Assembly: GCF_004359515.1 (NCBI RefSeq)
Contig: NZ_SCWD01000006.1
Span: 1-64,000, forward strand
Source of the DNA: Macrococcus carouselicus
GTDB lineage: Bacteria; Bacillota; Bacilli; Staphylococcales; Staphylococcaceae
Direction: 5' to 3'
DNA: 64,000 nucleotides
The translations under genes and the position numbers were made by a program. A model generated the notes under the pieces. It was not told where the DNA came from. It made no database searches and saw only the letters and a list, made by a program, of their open reading frames with translations. Shown here piece by piece: positions 32,944 to 43,300 of this stretch; position 1 is the first letter of the stretch, and every line of letters begins with the position of its first letter.

Positions 32944-34902
32944 TCATATTATAAAGTCCCCAAGTATATAATTCGATGTCAAATCTGATGGTCTTCTGAT
33001 TTGATATTGAAGCGGCTGATTAGTTGCTGTAATTATATCCTGCAAATCTTTAGGAAGTTTCTGCTTGATAAGCTTCTCATATTTGATAAAGTCATCTTTA
33101 TTCATCGTCCCTAGGATCGTATAGTCAAACTGACTTTCAAAGTTCTCAAACAGAATATCCTTTGTATTAAACATATCAGAGTAGTATATATTTTCATCCT
33201 TACTAATTTTAATAGGATTGCCTGTTGCGATTCTATCGAACAAATAAGCCATTCTGATGCCTGAGTCCATAAGCCTATTTATTCTAGTTCTCACTATATC
33301 AAGTGTCTCTGTTGTGAGATTATCGACACCGTGTATCATGATAATATCGCCTTCAAGAGCTAAGTGTGTAATGAAGTCAAAGGCATTAAGAAACTGAGCC
33401 TCAAGTATCGAGGGATCACCACGCAAACCTGAAAATTCATAGTAATACTGTAGAATATTCGGATTATTTGCTTTAGATAATGTCGTCGGTGTATTAAATA
33501 GATTAGGATAGCTGTCTAAAGCATTCTGAAGAGCAAGATGAAGTGCTTTGGCATTATTGACCTCTTGCTCTGTACCATGCTCCCTTGTTACTGTGAGGTT
33601 TTGCTTGAGCCATGAGATGAAATCACCTGACGTCGGTACAGATTCATGATTCTTAACGTCCAGTACACGAGCAAGTTCAGGATATTCATCTACTTTCGGA
33701 TGCCATAAGTTAGAACCATAATAGAAATCATTCAATATCTCCTGAAGCTCAAGAGTAGTGTTTTTGTCGAGATAACGTTCCGTGGCGTAATAGAACATCT
33801 GTGCAATCTTACGTTTATTTGAATTGTAAATTTCAGTTGCATTCCGAGGGTCTCCAAACATCTCAAGAGGATTCAGTCCACCTCTGCTTAAATCGATGTG
33901 TTTAAGCGCCGTATTCATGACTGGCTCACAGCTGAAAGGTGAATTACCGAGAGTCGGATGATTATCGCCATAATATTTGAAGTCATTGAGTACAATATGA
34001 AATGTCCGATGATTATAAGCCATAGCATGATTGGCTATTTTTTGCCCCCACATACTCGCTGCAGCGAGCTTTTTGTCATAACTATAGATATATGAGTCAC
34101 TAGAAGCGGACACCAGTATTCTTTTAGAGAACGAACCATTTAAGTCCATCAAGGCATTTCCTGAAGACAGTGATAATGTTATTTCGCCGATGGAAACGCC
34201 CTTTTCATCATCGAGACCTTTACGAACTGAATGATCAAACCCTGCGAACTCTGATGACATTGTTGAATAGTCGTACACAGACTTACGAGGCATGGCAATT
34301 AGTCTTTTAAATAATGACTTCTGATCGCCTGCTACTGACATAAGATCGATACCATTCATATCATCCGCATAGTTCTTTTTCAGTATTCTGAGCTGCTCTA
34401 CAACGTCGTCTGGATTGTCTGAGACCAGTAACATCAAAATCTGAAAATCTATTGCAAGTTCCTGCTTAGTGTCCTTTCTTGAGTATTCTGCCAAGTCTTT
34501 AACGTGAAGAGCCCTCAGTTCTTCTTCACCCTCTGTCTCAGCTTTTGATGCATTTGTGTTATCAAGGGTCTTAATTGTGTCATTCAGTTTTTTGTTGAAT
34601 ATCGATGTCTGCTCTTTCTTTGTAAGTGGCTTGCTGGACATGAATAAATAGGTTTTGACGCTAGGGATTGAAGCCTGAGGAATGATATCCACAAACCATC
34701 CGTATTGATTAGCCCTGTTCATTCCGAATTTATTGACTACAGAAACTACAGTGCCGTATCTGTTACCGCTTTTGATGATTGATGGAGTGTATTCGTATCC
34801 TGCGACTGGTGCAAGATAATTCTGGTTCTTTCTTTTACTTTTCTTGTCCGGATTTTTCTTTAAGGAAAAACGTATATTCTCTCTTCTCTTACTGAAATTC
34901 AT
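32944..34902 (-). CDS. Degenerate VirB4-like protein
   Basis: The protein is 652 aa from ATG 34902 (AGGAGG six bases upstream). The region order matches VirB4/TraC ATPases: a strand before the P-loop (NGSFSKRILVSAS), a VLNDFKYYG strand, GGLNPLEMF, and a late hydrophobic strand (IIMIHGVDN). The P-loop itself is missing: where GxxGxGKS is expected there is SASSDSYIYSYDK. The Walker B Asp-Glu is also lost (HG). It is probably a structural part of the channel without ATPase activity. Family assignment is from segment order. Confidence 0.6.
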   Translation of the reverse strand: MNFSKRRENIRFSLKKNPDKKSKRKNQNYLAPVAGYEYTPSIIKSGNRYGTVVSVVNKFGMNRANQYGWFVDIIPQASIPSVKTYLFMSSKPLTKKEQTSIFNKKLNDTIKTLDNTNASKAETEGEEELRALHVKDLAEYSRKDTKQELAIDFQILMLLVSDNPDDVVEQLRILKKNYADDMNGIDLMSVAGDQKSLFKRLIAMPRKSVYDYSTMSSEFAGFDHSVRKGLDDEKGVSIGEITLSLSSGNALMDLNGSFSKRILVSASSDSYIYSYDKKLAAASMWGQKIANHAMAYNHRTFHIVLNDFKYYGDNHPTLGNSPFSCEPVMNTALKHIDLSRGGLNPLEMFGDPRNATEIYNSNKRKIAQMFYYATERYLDKNTTLELQEILNDFYYGSNLWHPKVDEYPELARVLDVKNHESVPTSGDFISWLKQNLTVTREHGTEQEVNNAKALHLALQNALDSYPNLFNTPTTLSKANNPNILQYYYEFSGLRGDPSILEAQFLNAFDFITHLALEGDIIMIHGVDNLTTETLDIVRTRINRLMDSGIRMAYLFDRIATGNPIKISKDENIYYSDMFNTKDILFENFESQFDYTILGTMNKDDFIKYEKLIKQKLPKDLQDIITATNQPLQYQIRRPSDLTSNYILGDFII

Positions 34903-34939
34903 AACTTTCCTCCTCATATCCTTTGCGTGTGTGTTCTAA

Positions 34940-35827
34940 CTATTTCAAGAAGTATATATCTCTTAGAACTTCTTCTGTTTCTTCTTTACCTAACTCTATG
35001 ACACTGTAATAATAACCCTCTGCCTCGTATCTATATAGATGCTCAAGCGTTAACTCAAGCCCTTTCTGTGTATCATCTCTCAGTAACTTGTATTGTATGA
35101 TTGTTGATTTTTTCCCGTTTACTTTGTTGGCTAGGAAGTATTCTTCCTGCCTCTGATTTGCGATGATAGCAGGATGAGTATTCGCTCTAATAAGGTGTTT
35201 TGTATTGTTAATCTGCTTATCTGCATTCTGTTTTTGTGATGATGTTATATCAATCTCTGCTGTTGTCCGTTCTCTCGTGTTATGGTATCTGATCGCTCTT
35301 CTTTCCTGATCTCTTATTTCACTTGGAAAAGCGACTAAAGAGGTTGAACCATCAATTGACACTACTTTTCCGAATGAACCAGATTTAAACTTTATCAGTC
35401 CCGTTTCGTCTACTTCTTCTATATCATTGTCTCTGTCACGTGCCATTTTCCCTTTAATCACTTTTTTAAATTCTTTAAGTTGATTCGCCATTGATGACCC
35501 AACTGAAAAGAATGATCCATATGAGGGATTGATAAACGCATACTGACACAGTAGCATGAGCAATGCTATGAATATGATAATAGTCGGCAGCCATAAAAAC
35601 TTTGCTCTGAGCGGGCTTGTCATAAGAAATAGAGTCACTAATACACCTATGCCAAAAAACGCAAGGATTGAAACAATTAAACTCCTGATTGTTATCGCAA
35701 AAAATATTCCTATTTTCCTTAAAAACTCGATAGGATATATGACATTTGAGGTTGTAATCCTTAGATTCGCTTTGATCCCATAGGTCTCTTTCAATACGAT
35801 GTTTTCTTCTCTATTCAAGTCTTCCAA
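34940..35827 (-). CDS. TcpE/VirB3-like protein fused to a VirB4 N-terminal-like domain
   Basis: This 295-aa protein has two membrane helices (about 35-58 and 75-95) typical of TcpE/VirB3. The soluble part from about 135 contains GLIKFKSGSFGKVVSIDG and FLPSE-like strands similar to the first domain of VirB4. With the next gene this gives a split VirB4. It sits between the large coiled-coil gene and the degenerate VirB4-like gene. Confidence 0.55.
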   Translation of the reverse strand: MEDLNREENIVLKETYGIKANLRITTSNVIYPIEFLRKIGIFFAITIRSLIVSILAFFGIGVLVTLFLMTSPLRAKFLWLPTIIIFIALLMLLCQYAFINPSYGSFFSVGSSMANQLKEFKKVIKGKMARDRDNDIEEVDETGLIKFKSGSFGKVVSIDGSTSLVAFPSEIRDQERRAIRYHNTRERTTAEIDITSSQKQNADKQINNTKHLIRANTHPAIIANQRQEEYFLANKVNGKKSTIIQYKLLRDDTQKGLELTLEHLYRYEAEGYYYSVIELGKEETEEVLRDIYFLK

Positions 35828-35839
35828 CCTGACTCCTCC

Positions 35840-37960
35840 TTAACGAGACTTTGTTTCTGCACTTTTGCTGCTTTCTTTACTTTTGGGTGCTTCTGTCTTA
35901 GGTTCTTCCGTCGTAGGTGCTTCTGTTGTTGCTTCTTCTACCGATTTTGCTTCATTAATCTGTTCTTGTTGCGCTTTAACCTGCTGCTCAAGAGATTTAA
36001 TTTCGTTCTGATTATCATCGTTATCACCCAGAATAGCTGCACTACCCAAAAGAGAAGCGGCGATTAGTGCTGCACCAATCATGTTATAGATTTTTCTATC
36101 AATGCCCTCTAGTTTTTCAGATAACGTTAATTTTTCACCGTTATTACGTTTTTTCTCAATAGTAGTCGCTCTTACAGTTACGTAAGGGTTGTTCGCCGTT
36201 TCTTGCATCGCTTTTATCTGTAGCTCTCGAAGTTCGTTAAGTTCTCTTGATGCATTATCTGCACGTAATTTGTGATATTCTCTATCGTCAGCAAGTGCTT
36301 TTCTTTCCTCAGCGGCACTTTGCAACTGCGCATCCTTTTTGAGTAATTCTTCCTGATAGTTACCCGCCTCTTTCTTCTTATCAAAGATGAGCTGTTCCAG
36401 TTCACTGACTTGCTGCTTTAAATGTGAATAGTCTACAGTCTTTCTTGCAACCTCAGCATCGATTTTTTCCTCTGATAAAGAAGCGGCTTCTACACGTTTC
36501 TTCTCAACATCCTGTACTTGGTCGATAAGTTTTACCACTGCAATTTCAGTTTTGTTAAGAATTTCAGTCACATGATTTTGAAAATCATTACTGATTGTCG
36601 TTATCAGACTATCAATGGATGGCATATAATCTTTTATCAGATTATCCATAAGCTCATCATTACGACCTGACACATCAAGATAAATATCATCTTCCAGTTT
36701 CTCTAGTTGCAGTTGTTTTTCTTTATCTGCCTGCGCTCTTATATCATCTATAAATTCTCTAATTTCCTGTTTAATAATAGGCTTGTTGATCTTGTCATAT
36801 TCTTCCTCTGCTCGCTTTGCTTCCCTTTCAACATACTGCTTCTTGTTGATATTGAATTGTTCCGTAAGGAATAATTCTTTTTCCTTTCGGTGTTCTTCCA
36901 GTGACTTTATAGCTGCATCATAGTTTTCTACAATGTCTTTATATATATGACCGTATTCATTATCAGCTGATTTGTAGTTTATTAAGTTAGTATTTTCACG
37001 ATATCTTTTATTCAGCTCATTTACCATCTGCCTATATATATCATTGATAAGTTTTTTTCGTTCTTCCTGAATGAGATAATTTTTTTGATTGATTCTCTTT
37101 TCAATTCCGTCAAGTGCTAGGATATATAAATCCTTATAGCCTTTATAATCGACTTTAGATAGGATATTATTTAAATCAATAGAATTAAGGTCAGGATTAG
37201 GAATCTGAGCTTCCAGATAAGCATAGAGCCTGTTTCTAAAATCAACTATCTCATCCTTATCTTCAGAAACTATTGCTTTTTCCTGAGCAGAATACCTCAC
37301 TTCACTTTCTGTATTGGCATCTGTTTGTTGAGTCTCGACCTTGTTATTGTCAGCAAGCTTCTCTTGTTCCTCAAATTCCTTTGATAAATCCGCAGGAAGT
37401 TCCGTTTTATCGTCCCGAGCATCATCAATTTGTTGAGGCGTCTCTTCTTCAACAATTTCTGCTTTCTTTTCTTTTTCTTCTTCTTGCATTTTCTTTTCTT
37501 CTACTCTTTTTTCAAGATATTGATTGAGCTTTGTATACTGATCCTCAACCTCATCAAATACAAGATTTTTGTTGAGGTCATCTTTTTCTAGGTCATTTGT
37601 AATTGAATGATCCAACGGAATGATATTGCCATCCTTTAGTATTCTGAAACCAAACTCAATCTTCTCTTTATCACGCTCATCTATTGCTGCCAGACTTTCG
37701 AGGTTAGTGAAGACAACAACCTCTTTCTCACTGAAGTCATCATTCTCTTTCAGCAATTCTTTTTCAGTCGAAGCGTAGTAGTTTTTTCTTGCGATGTCTT
37801 TGCCATATTTTTTAGAGAATGTATTCCACATTCTTGATTTTCTTTTATCTGACTGACCCTCCATCTGTTCATCACTGAGTGTGAATAGAATAACAACATA
37901 CATATTTGAGTTATCAATAGTTTTTATAGGATTAATGTCTAATTCAGTAATTATCGTCAT
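35840..37960 (-). CDS. Long coiled-coil protein with C-terminal membrane helix
   Basis: This 706-aa protein has a globular N-terminus of about 120 residues, a long charged coiled coil (about 130-590), one membrane helix near 640 (MIGAALIAASLLGSAAI), and an outside tail rich in Glu, Thr, Pro and Ser. It resembles wall- or membrane-anchored structural parts of transfer systems in layout only. The CA motif at 37994-38006 precedes its ribosome site. No family recognised. Confidence 0.55.
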   Translation of the reverse strand: MTIITELDINPIKTIDNSNMYVVILFTLSDEQMEGQSDKRKSRMWNTFSKKYGKDIARKNYYASTEKELLKENDDFSEKEVVVFTNLESLAAIDERDKEKIEFGFRILKDGNIIPLDHSITNDLEKDDLNKNLVFDEVEDQYTKLNQYLEKRVEEKKMQEEEKEKKAEIVEEETPQQIDDARDDKTELPADLSKEFEEQEKLADNNKVETQQTDANTESEVRYSAQEKAIVSEDKDEIVDFRNRLYAYLEAQIPNPDLNSIDLNNILSKVDYKGYKDLYILALDGIEKRINQKNYLIQEERKKLINDIYRQMVNELNKRYRENTNLINYKSADNEYGHIYKDIVENYDAAIKSLEEHRKEKELFLTEQFNINKKQYVEREAKRAEEEYDKINKPIIKQEIREFIDDIRAQADKEKQLQLEKLEDDIYLDVSGRNDELMDNLIKDYMPSIDSLITTISNDFQNHVTEILNKTEIAVVKLIDQVQDVEKKRVEAASLSEEKIDAEVARKTVDYSHLKQQVSELEQLIFDKKKEAGNYQEELLKKDAQLQSAAEERKALADDREYHKLRADNASRELNELRELQIKAMQETANNPYVTVRATTIEKKRNNGEKLTLSEKLEGIDRKIYNMIGAALIAASLLGSAAILGDNDDNQNEIKSLEQQVKAQQEQINEAKSVEEATTEAPTTEEPKTEAPKSKESSKSAETKSR

Positions 37961-37963
37961 TTC

Positions 37964-38209
37964 TTAGTCCTCTTTTCTGTTAATTTGAAAGAATGCGTGC
38001 GTGTGAAATACCCTGTTTATTTTTATCAAAATTTCTTTGTCTGCCTTTTCAATATTTCGACGTCCTTTTCTGTAATCATAAATCCTCTGATAGTGCATTC
38101 CCGACTCCTTTGCGATACGATTTCCTTGCATATGACTATTCAATACCGTCTTTGCATTTCCGATCATTACATCTCTATCCTCTTCATATTTTTCTAAGTA
38201 CACCATCAT
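37964..38209 (-). CDS. Small HTH protein, transfer region
   Basis: This 81-aa protein has an HTH segment (GNRIAKESGMHYQRIYDYRKG) and a basic tail. It is similar in size and fold to the protein at 25752-25988. It lies between the TcpD-like gene and the coiled-coil gene, 3 bp from the latter. Probably a local regulator. Confidence 0.6.
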   Translation of the reverse strand: MMVYLEKYEEDRDVMIGNAKTVLNSHMQGNRIAKESGMHYQRIYDYRKGRRNIEKADKEILIKINRVFHTHAFFQINRKED

Positions 38210-38252
38210 AAACCACCTATTTTTTTACATAAAATTGAGTAACACTATAAAT

Positions 38253-38278
38253 AAAAAGAGCGTATAAACGCTCTTTTT
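38253..38278. terminator. Terminator after the TcpD-like gene
   Basis: AAAAAGAGCGT-ataa-ACGCTCTTTTT forms a strong hairpin with A and T tracts on both sides, just past the stop at 38281 on the minus strand. Confidence 0.85.
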
Positions 38279-38280
38279 AT

Positions 38281-38565
38281 TTACTGAAGAAAGAGAAGTA
38301 AAAGACCAAATTCTGAGTTAAGGTCTTGTCCTGCATCGCCTGCCAGACCCCAGATAGCTACGAAGAGGATGATTGAAATAGCTCCAATCGCAATAGTAAG
38401 TCCAAGAAACATTAGACCCTCAGTAATGTTTTTGTCAGAAAATGCTGCCATTGCTTTGATACCAGTTTTCCCTCCAAAGAATAATGCTGCAAAACCAACG
38501 ACTGCTGAAATTAATGTTTTAACACCCGGTGAAAGCGAAGTAAATAACTCTGTCAAAGTATCCAA
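38281..38565 (-). CDS. TcpD-like two-helix membrane protein
   Basis: This 94-aa protein has two hydrophobic helices (about 17-36 and 50-72) and little else, as in the TcpD family of Gram-positive transfer systems, which sit in the membrane channel. The start has a GAGAGGG site. A promoter-like TATAAT followed by AATTAATT boxes lies upstream (38586-38610), so this gene can be transcribed by itself. Confidence 0.65.
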   Translation of the reverse strand: MDTLTELFTSLSPGVKTLISAVVGFAALFFGGKTGIKAMAAFSDKNITEGLMFLGLTIAIGAISIILFVAIWGLAGDAGQDLNSEFGLLLLFLQ

Positions 38566-38621
38566 ATGATCATCCCTCTCTTTTCAATTAATTAATTTAA
38601 ATTAATTATACCATAGCTTTT

Positions 38622-38786
38622 TTATTTTTGAAACAAATATTTGTAAAGACGTTCTAAAGCCCTCACTATACTTCCATCCTCAACTGTTGCAACACTCCTA
38701 AAATCATCCTTGAGACGATATTTCACTTTATTTTTCAACCTTTTTATACGGCTTATTTTATTGTTTTCTTGCTCTGAATTATTCAT
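38622..38786 (-). CDS. Small basic protein, 54 aa
   Basis: This 54-aa protein starts at ATG 38786 with GGGGGATG before it. It is rich in Lys and Arg (NKISRIKRLKNKVKYRLK), then acidic and hydrophobic. The spacing to both neighbours fits the operon. No family recognised. Confidence 0.6.
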   Translation of the reverse strand: MNNSEQENNKISRIKRLKNKVKYRLKDDFRSVATVEDGSIVRALERLYKYLFQK

Positions 38787-38801
38787 TTACATCCCCCTTT
38801 A

Positions 38802-39559
38802 TTATAAACCTGTTTTAACCTCATCTATTTTTACATCTGTCTTGATAATGAACATTCCTGCTTCTTTTGTACTCTCACGTTCTTCGGTCTTGTAACCCGC
38901 ATACCTTTTAAGACCTGTCACCCTCATATCTGACTCATCTGTGAGTGTATAACCTTTGTCATCATTATCAATTATTTTATAGACCATCAAACCCTGTCTG
39001 ACATCATTTGCGACCTGCTTAAGGTCTCTCGGTTTAGCATTAATAGTCATATAAGAGGGATGTCCGATCTCCTCTTGCTTCTTTAGTTCAATTTTTCTCA
39101 ACTTTGGTTCAGTATACTTCAGCTCTTGCGCATCCTTATATATATACTTGCTCTTGCCGCTTTCACTATAATATTTTTTACTTTCTTGTTGTGCCTGCCT
39201 TATAGATTTCTCTAAAATTTCCTGATCCAGTCTTGCCGCTTCTTTAATTATCGCTCTATCGGATAGCTGCTCGACGTCAGCAAGGGAAAGCATCTTGTCG
39301 TCCTCTAAACCTGTTTTATATACTTTCATCTTACCCTTGTCATTGACGATAACCGCATTTATCTGAGCTTCTTTTTTAATTTCTCTATCCTGAATAAGAA
39401 AGGCAATCGTACCCTCATTCTTGAGCGACTGATAAAAGTTCATTACTTTATTTTCACTCTTTTTGCCGGTCACAACCGCTGACTCGTTTTTCTCTTCAGC
39501 GTGATTCGTACATCCAGTGAGAACAAGCGTTAGTGCTGCTATAGATAATATTTTTTCAC
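38802..39559 (-). pseudogene. Lipoprotein B, signal peptide split by a 1-nt frameshift
   Basis: The long frame starts late, at GTG 39473, with no signal. Reading upstream in that frame gives LVLTGCTNHAEE, a lipobox, but no start codon. A GTG at 39557-39559 reads VKK and then needs one more base in an A6 run (39551-39556) to join the frame. With that base it gives VKKILSIAALTLVLTGC, an ordinary lipoprotein signal. The mature part is a paralogue of the next gene. Either the base is missing in the molecule, or slippage at the run restores it, or it is a sequencing error. The 223-aa remainder would be cytoplasmic. Confidence 0.6.
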
Positions 39560-39574
39560 TTCTATCATCCCAAC

Positions 39575-40387
39575 TTACTGATCTAAACCTGACGTGATGC
39601 CTTTAGTACCTTTAGGAGCTTCAACTGCGATCGCTCTGAAATCACTGTTATTTTCATTGGCTTTTGTCTTATAACCGATATATTGTTTTTTCCCTGTGCT
39701 TATTAAGTCAGTAGGTTCAGTAAGGGTAAACCCATTATCTTTACCATCTACAATTTTCAATACTGATATATTTTCGTCATCTTTATATCCAACTTCTTCA
39801 ACATCGTTAGGTAAGGCATTAATAAATATCGCTTTCTCCTCACCTTGATCTTTCATTTTATATATCAAATCCTTAGGCTCTGGTGCTCTATATTTCAGAT
39901 TAACAGCTGACTCATAACGCTTTATCACTGCATCATCACTTTTATTGTCATTAGTATTGATATTTTCGTAATTAATTTTATATACAGCGCGTGCTTCTTG
40001 TATCTTCTTTTCAATGATAGCCTTGTCTCCGTTTACTCCGTTTTCCTTAACAATATCTTCAGAGAGATCATCAAGCTGATTCAACTTGATACTTTTTTCA
40101 TAATGATAACCTGTATTGTATACCGTTATTTTTCCGTTCTCATTGACTATAATCCCCTCAACACGGCTATCTGGTTGCAGCTTACCTGACTTATCGGCAG
40201 AATTATTGCTGAGTAAGTATGCTACCGCTCCATCCTTTTCCAGAGCATTTTTGAAGTTCAACATGCCATCGTCCTGAAGTATCTTTCCGTCATCTTTCTT
40301 CTCTTCTTTTTTTTCAGCCTCTTTGTTACCGCCACATGCGGTGACAAAGAGAGCAAATATAATAAGCAATGGTAAAATCTTTTTCAT
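39575..40387 (-). CDS. Lipoprotein A, transfer region
   Basis: This 270-aa lipoprotein has MKKILPLLIIFALFVTACGG, with the lipid-anchor Cys at about 18. The soluble part shares its layout with lipoprotein B: NFKNALEKDGAVAYLL, then a VNENGKITVYNTG strand pair, then a helical Lys/Glu part, then a C-terminal strand part with KQYIGYKT. It is probably an outside-face part of the channel. The start has an AGGAGG site. Confidence 0.75.
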   Translation of the reverse strand: MKKILPLLIIFALFVTACGGNKEAEKKEEKKDDGKILQDDGMLNFKNALEKDGAVAYLLSNNSADKSGKLQPDSRVEGIIVNENGKITVYNTGYHYEKSIKLNQLDDLSEDIVKENGVNGDKAIIEKKIQEARAVYKINYENINTNDNKSDDAVIKRYESAVNLKYRAPEPKDLIYKMKDQGEEKAIFINALPNDVEEVGYKDDENISVLKIVDGKDNGFTLTEPTDLISTGKKQYIGYKTKANENNSDFRAIAVEAPKGTKGITSGLDQ

Positions 40388-40399
40388 GATAGTTCCTCC

Positions 40400-43300
40400 C
40401 TATTCTCTGTAATCTGGTGTGTTGCTACGATTTTTGAGCTGTTCTTTCAATCGTCTTGCTTTATCGAGTCTTTTCTGCTGTGCACGTATTCTTTGTTCTC
40501 TGATAGTCTCAGGTCTCGGACGTTTGTTTAACCGTTCCGTTCTGTTGATTCTGCCCTGTGAGTTGTTATTCACATTATTTCTGCTTTCTTCGGCAGTTCT
40601 GTCTACTGGCTGCTTGTCTTGACCCTGAATCCCTAAAGAACCCTGAGTTCTCTTTTCCGATACTTCTGTAGGTGTCTCTCTTCGATGATTAAATTTTGGA
40701 GTGCTTGATGGTTCAGAAGCACCTGAAGTTTTGCTGTCATTACTTATAGTTCGGTTTCTCATGTTTTCTGTCGGTTTTGTGTTTGTAACTATCGGTTTAT
40801 CCTTATTGGCTACACTTCCACCTCCAGATTGACTGCTGATTTCATTATAACTTTTATTCTGCTTATCATACAGTTCAGCTGCGCCGCTTCTATAAGCCTT
40901 ATCCAATCTATCATTCTTCTCTTTAATCTGAGGTGTTACATCCCCTGATTCCAATGATTTACTGTAGTCAGATTTAAACTTCTTGATTTTTTCATGATCT
41001 ACCTGACCTTTTTCGTTCACAAACTCTGTATCTCTCAGCTGACTCTTAGCGCTTTCGGTATTCATGGCAAGCGCTTCGCCGTTCTGAGTATATTTCAGTT
41101 TTCTCGCATATTCATTTGCGTTAGAAGCCGTCTCAAGTGCTTTGTTTCGCTCAGGGAGCTGACTATACTTTCCTGCTTTAGCTGCTCCTCCTGCTACGCC
41201 TGTAGGCACTGAAGTGCCACTGTTCCCTACACTTCTTCTTCCATTTAGTGACTGCTTCATATCTCCGTCTTCCTGACCGATTCCTCCTGCTGATTCTACA
41301 GGATGTGCATCATCGTCAGAGACAATATGGTTATCATCACTTCTGCTGACTGTCTCTCCTGCTGATTCCACAGGATATGAATGTTCATTATTTCTACCGT
41401 ATAACTTTTCTGCCGTGGTAAGCTCTCTTTCATTTCTGCCATCCTTGTATTCATCCATTGTCGCCTTGGCGTTATCTTTCACCTGAGCTTTTTGGGTTTT
41501 TGATCCTTTGCCCGTATAACCGCTGTAGCCTCCCTTAACCGCGCCTTTTGACCTTGCAACAACTGCACCTGCAACACCTCCAGCAGCCATACCTGCCACC
41601 GCTTCCTTAGCACCTGTCATTGTGGCTTCTGTTGCGCCTCTGCGTAATTTTCTGCCACCCACTTTGACTGTATCTGAAGCGGTCTTAGTTGCGTTTGACG
41701 TTGATCTTTTACCTGCCTGTTTGGCGCCTCTCATGCCTTGTGTGAAACCACGCTTGACGTCATCACCTGACATCATATCAATTCTATCTGCGAATGCGAG
41801 TGCCATGTCATTAGGAATACCGATAAAGGCTTTGACAGGAGACACTCTTTTGCCGCCTACATTTGCTCCCCATCCTAAGTATGTGCATAGAAAAAGTGTC
41901 GCTACACCCGTAATAATCTCAAGGATGCCTGACGGGACAATGTTATTGCTCGCTTTATTGAATGCCCCCACAATCGCAGTAATGAAGTTGATGAATAATG
42001 TCGGCAGCAGGAATGCAATGAGTCCTGAGACCAGAAACGCTAATGCTAGCATGAAGCTTGCGACTGACTGGTTGAAGTTACCGAAACCGACTGCTTTCAA
42101 TAAAGACTTAAAGAAACGTCCTGCTGTTTCAAACAGATTGACTGTCAGCAGTGCCAGAATGCATGCGATCGTAAGAATTGCAAAGCCTAGAGACTTTGCT
42201 GTCAATGACACAGCTGATCCAAATACACCGAGTGGTCCATCACCTGGCATCGTATATGATTTCCACTCTGTCTTTACAGTCGACAGGTTCTTCATATTTC
42301 CCTGTAGCCCTGATGGTGCTAGGTTGTATGCGTAGAAGTGTGCACCTCCACCATCAAATGATGACTGTAGCATCAATGCCACCGACTGAGTTGAGAATGT
42401 AGATCTATTTTCAACGCCTACATCTTTATCAGGTTTAAACTGTTCATTCGTTACATCCCGAAGTTCTTCATTGATGTTCTGTGTGCCAGACCACATGGCA
42501 TATTCAATATCCTTGTATTCCATCTTCGGATAATGAGTCTTAAAATTAGTATGTGCAGGAAGCAGACGATCCCCTCCTGCCGTCTGTCCCCGATTCAAAT
42601 CACCGAAATAAGTGTTGACATTAAAATTGCTGTTTCCCATCCAGTTACGCACTAAATCATAACCTGTTTCCTTGCTGAGACCTTTTCCGTAAAGAGAATT
42701 ATAGGTGGTACGATTGAGGTCAGCAATCATTGAGCGTGAGCTTGCGGGATCATAAGTACTATCGATGAACCCTTTGTCCGTTGTTGATTCCGGCACAGTT
42801 GTTGAATTTAACCCTTGAGGTGCTAAATTCTGAGAGGCTGCCCATCCTCTTACATTCAGGATGTATTGGGAGGCAAGGTTGCTGTTGACTGATGTTTCCT
42901 CAGTCATCTGCTTGATTCCTTTGCCTACTTCGCTGTAAATCAGCATCAATATCGGTATCATCGCAAACATCGTGAATATCTGTACACCGAACTTTCTTAA
43001 AGTTTTCCATACACCCTCGAGGTTCTTGTCAGATAGATATTTCATCATCGAGTATCCGAATATTCCCACGATGAATATGAGACCGAAATCAGCAAGCGCA
43101 GTAAAGAAAGCATTATTGAGACCTAGTTCAGAGAAGAAAGTCTGCAAGGCTCTGGAAATAGGATTTTTGAGAATGACATTCTCATCTCCAAACCCTAATA
43201 TGCGGAAAGGATTTATCTCAGTCATACCATTCACAATCAATTTTAACCAAGCGAACGTAATGTAATAGAGAGTGAGAGAACCCATTATCAGCATCCCCGC

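Noticed and set aside
41622-42335. 237-codon ORF opposite the TcpH-like gene
   Set aside because: It is a shadow of the long membrane-protein gene on the other strand, with unusual composition and no ribosome site.
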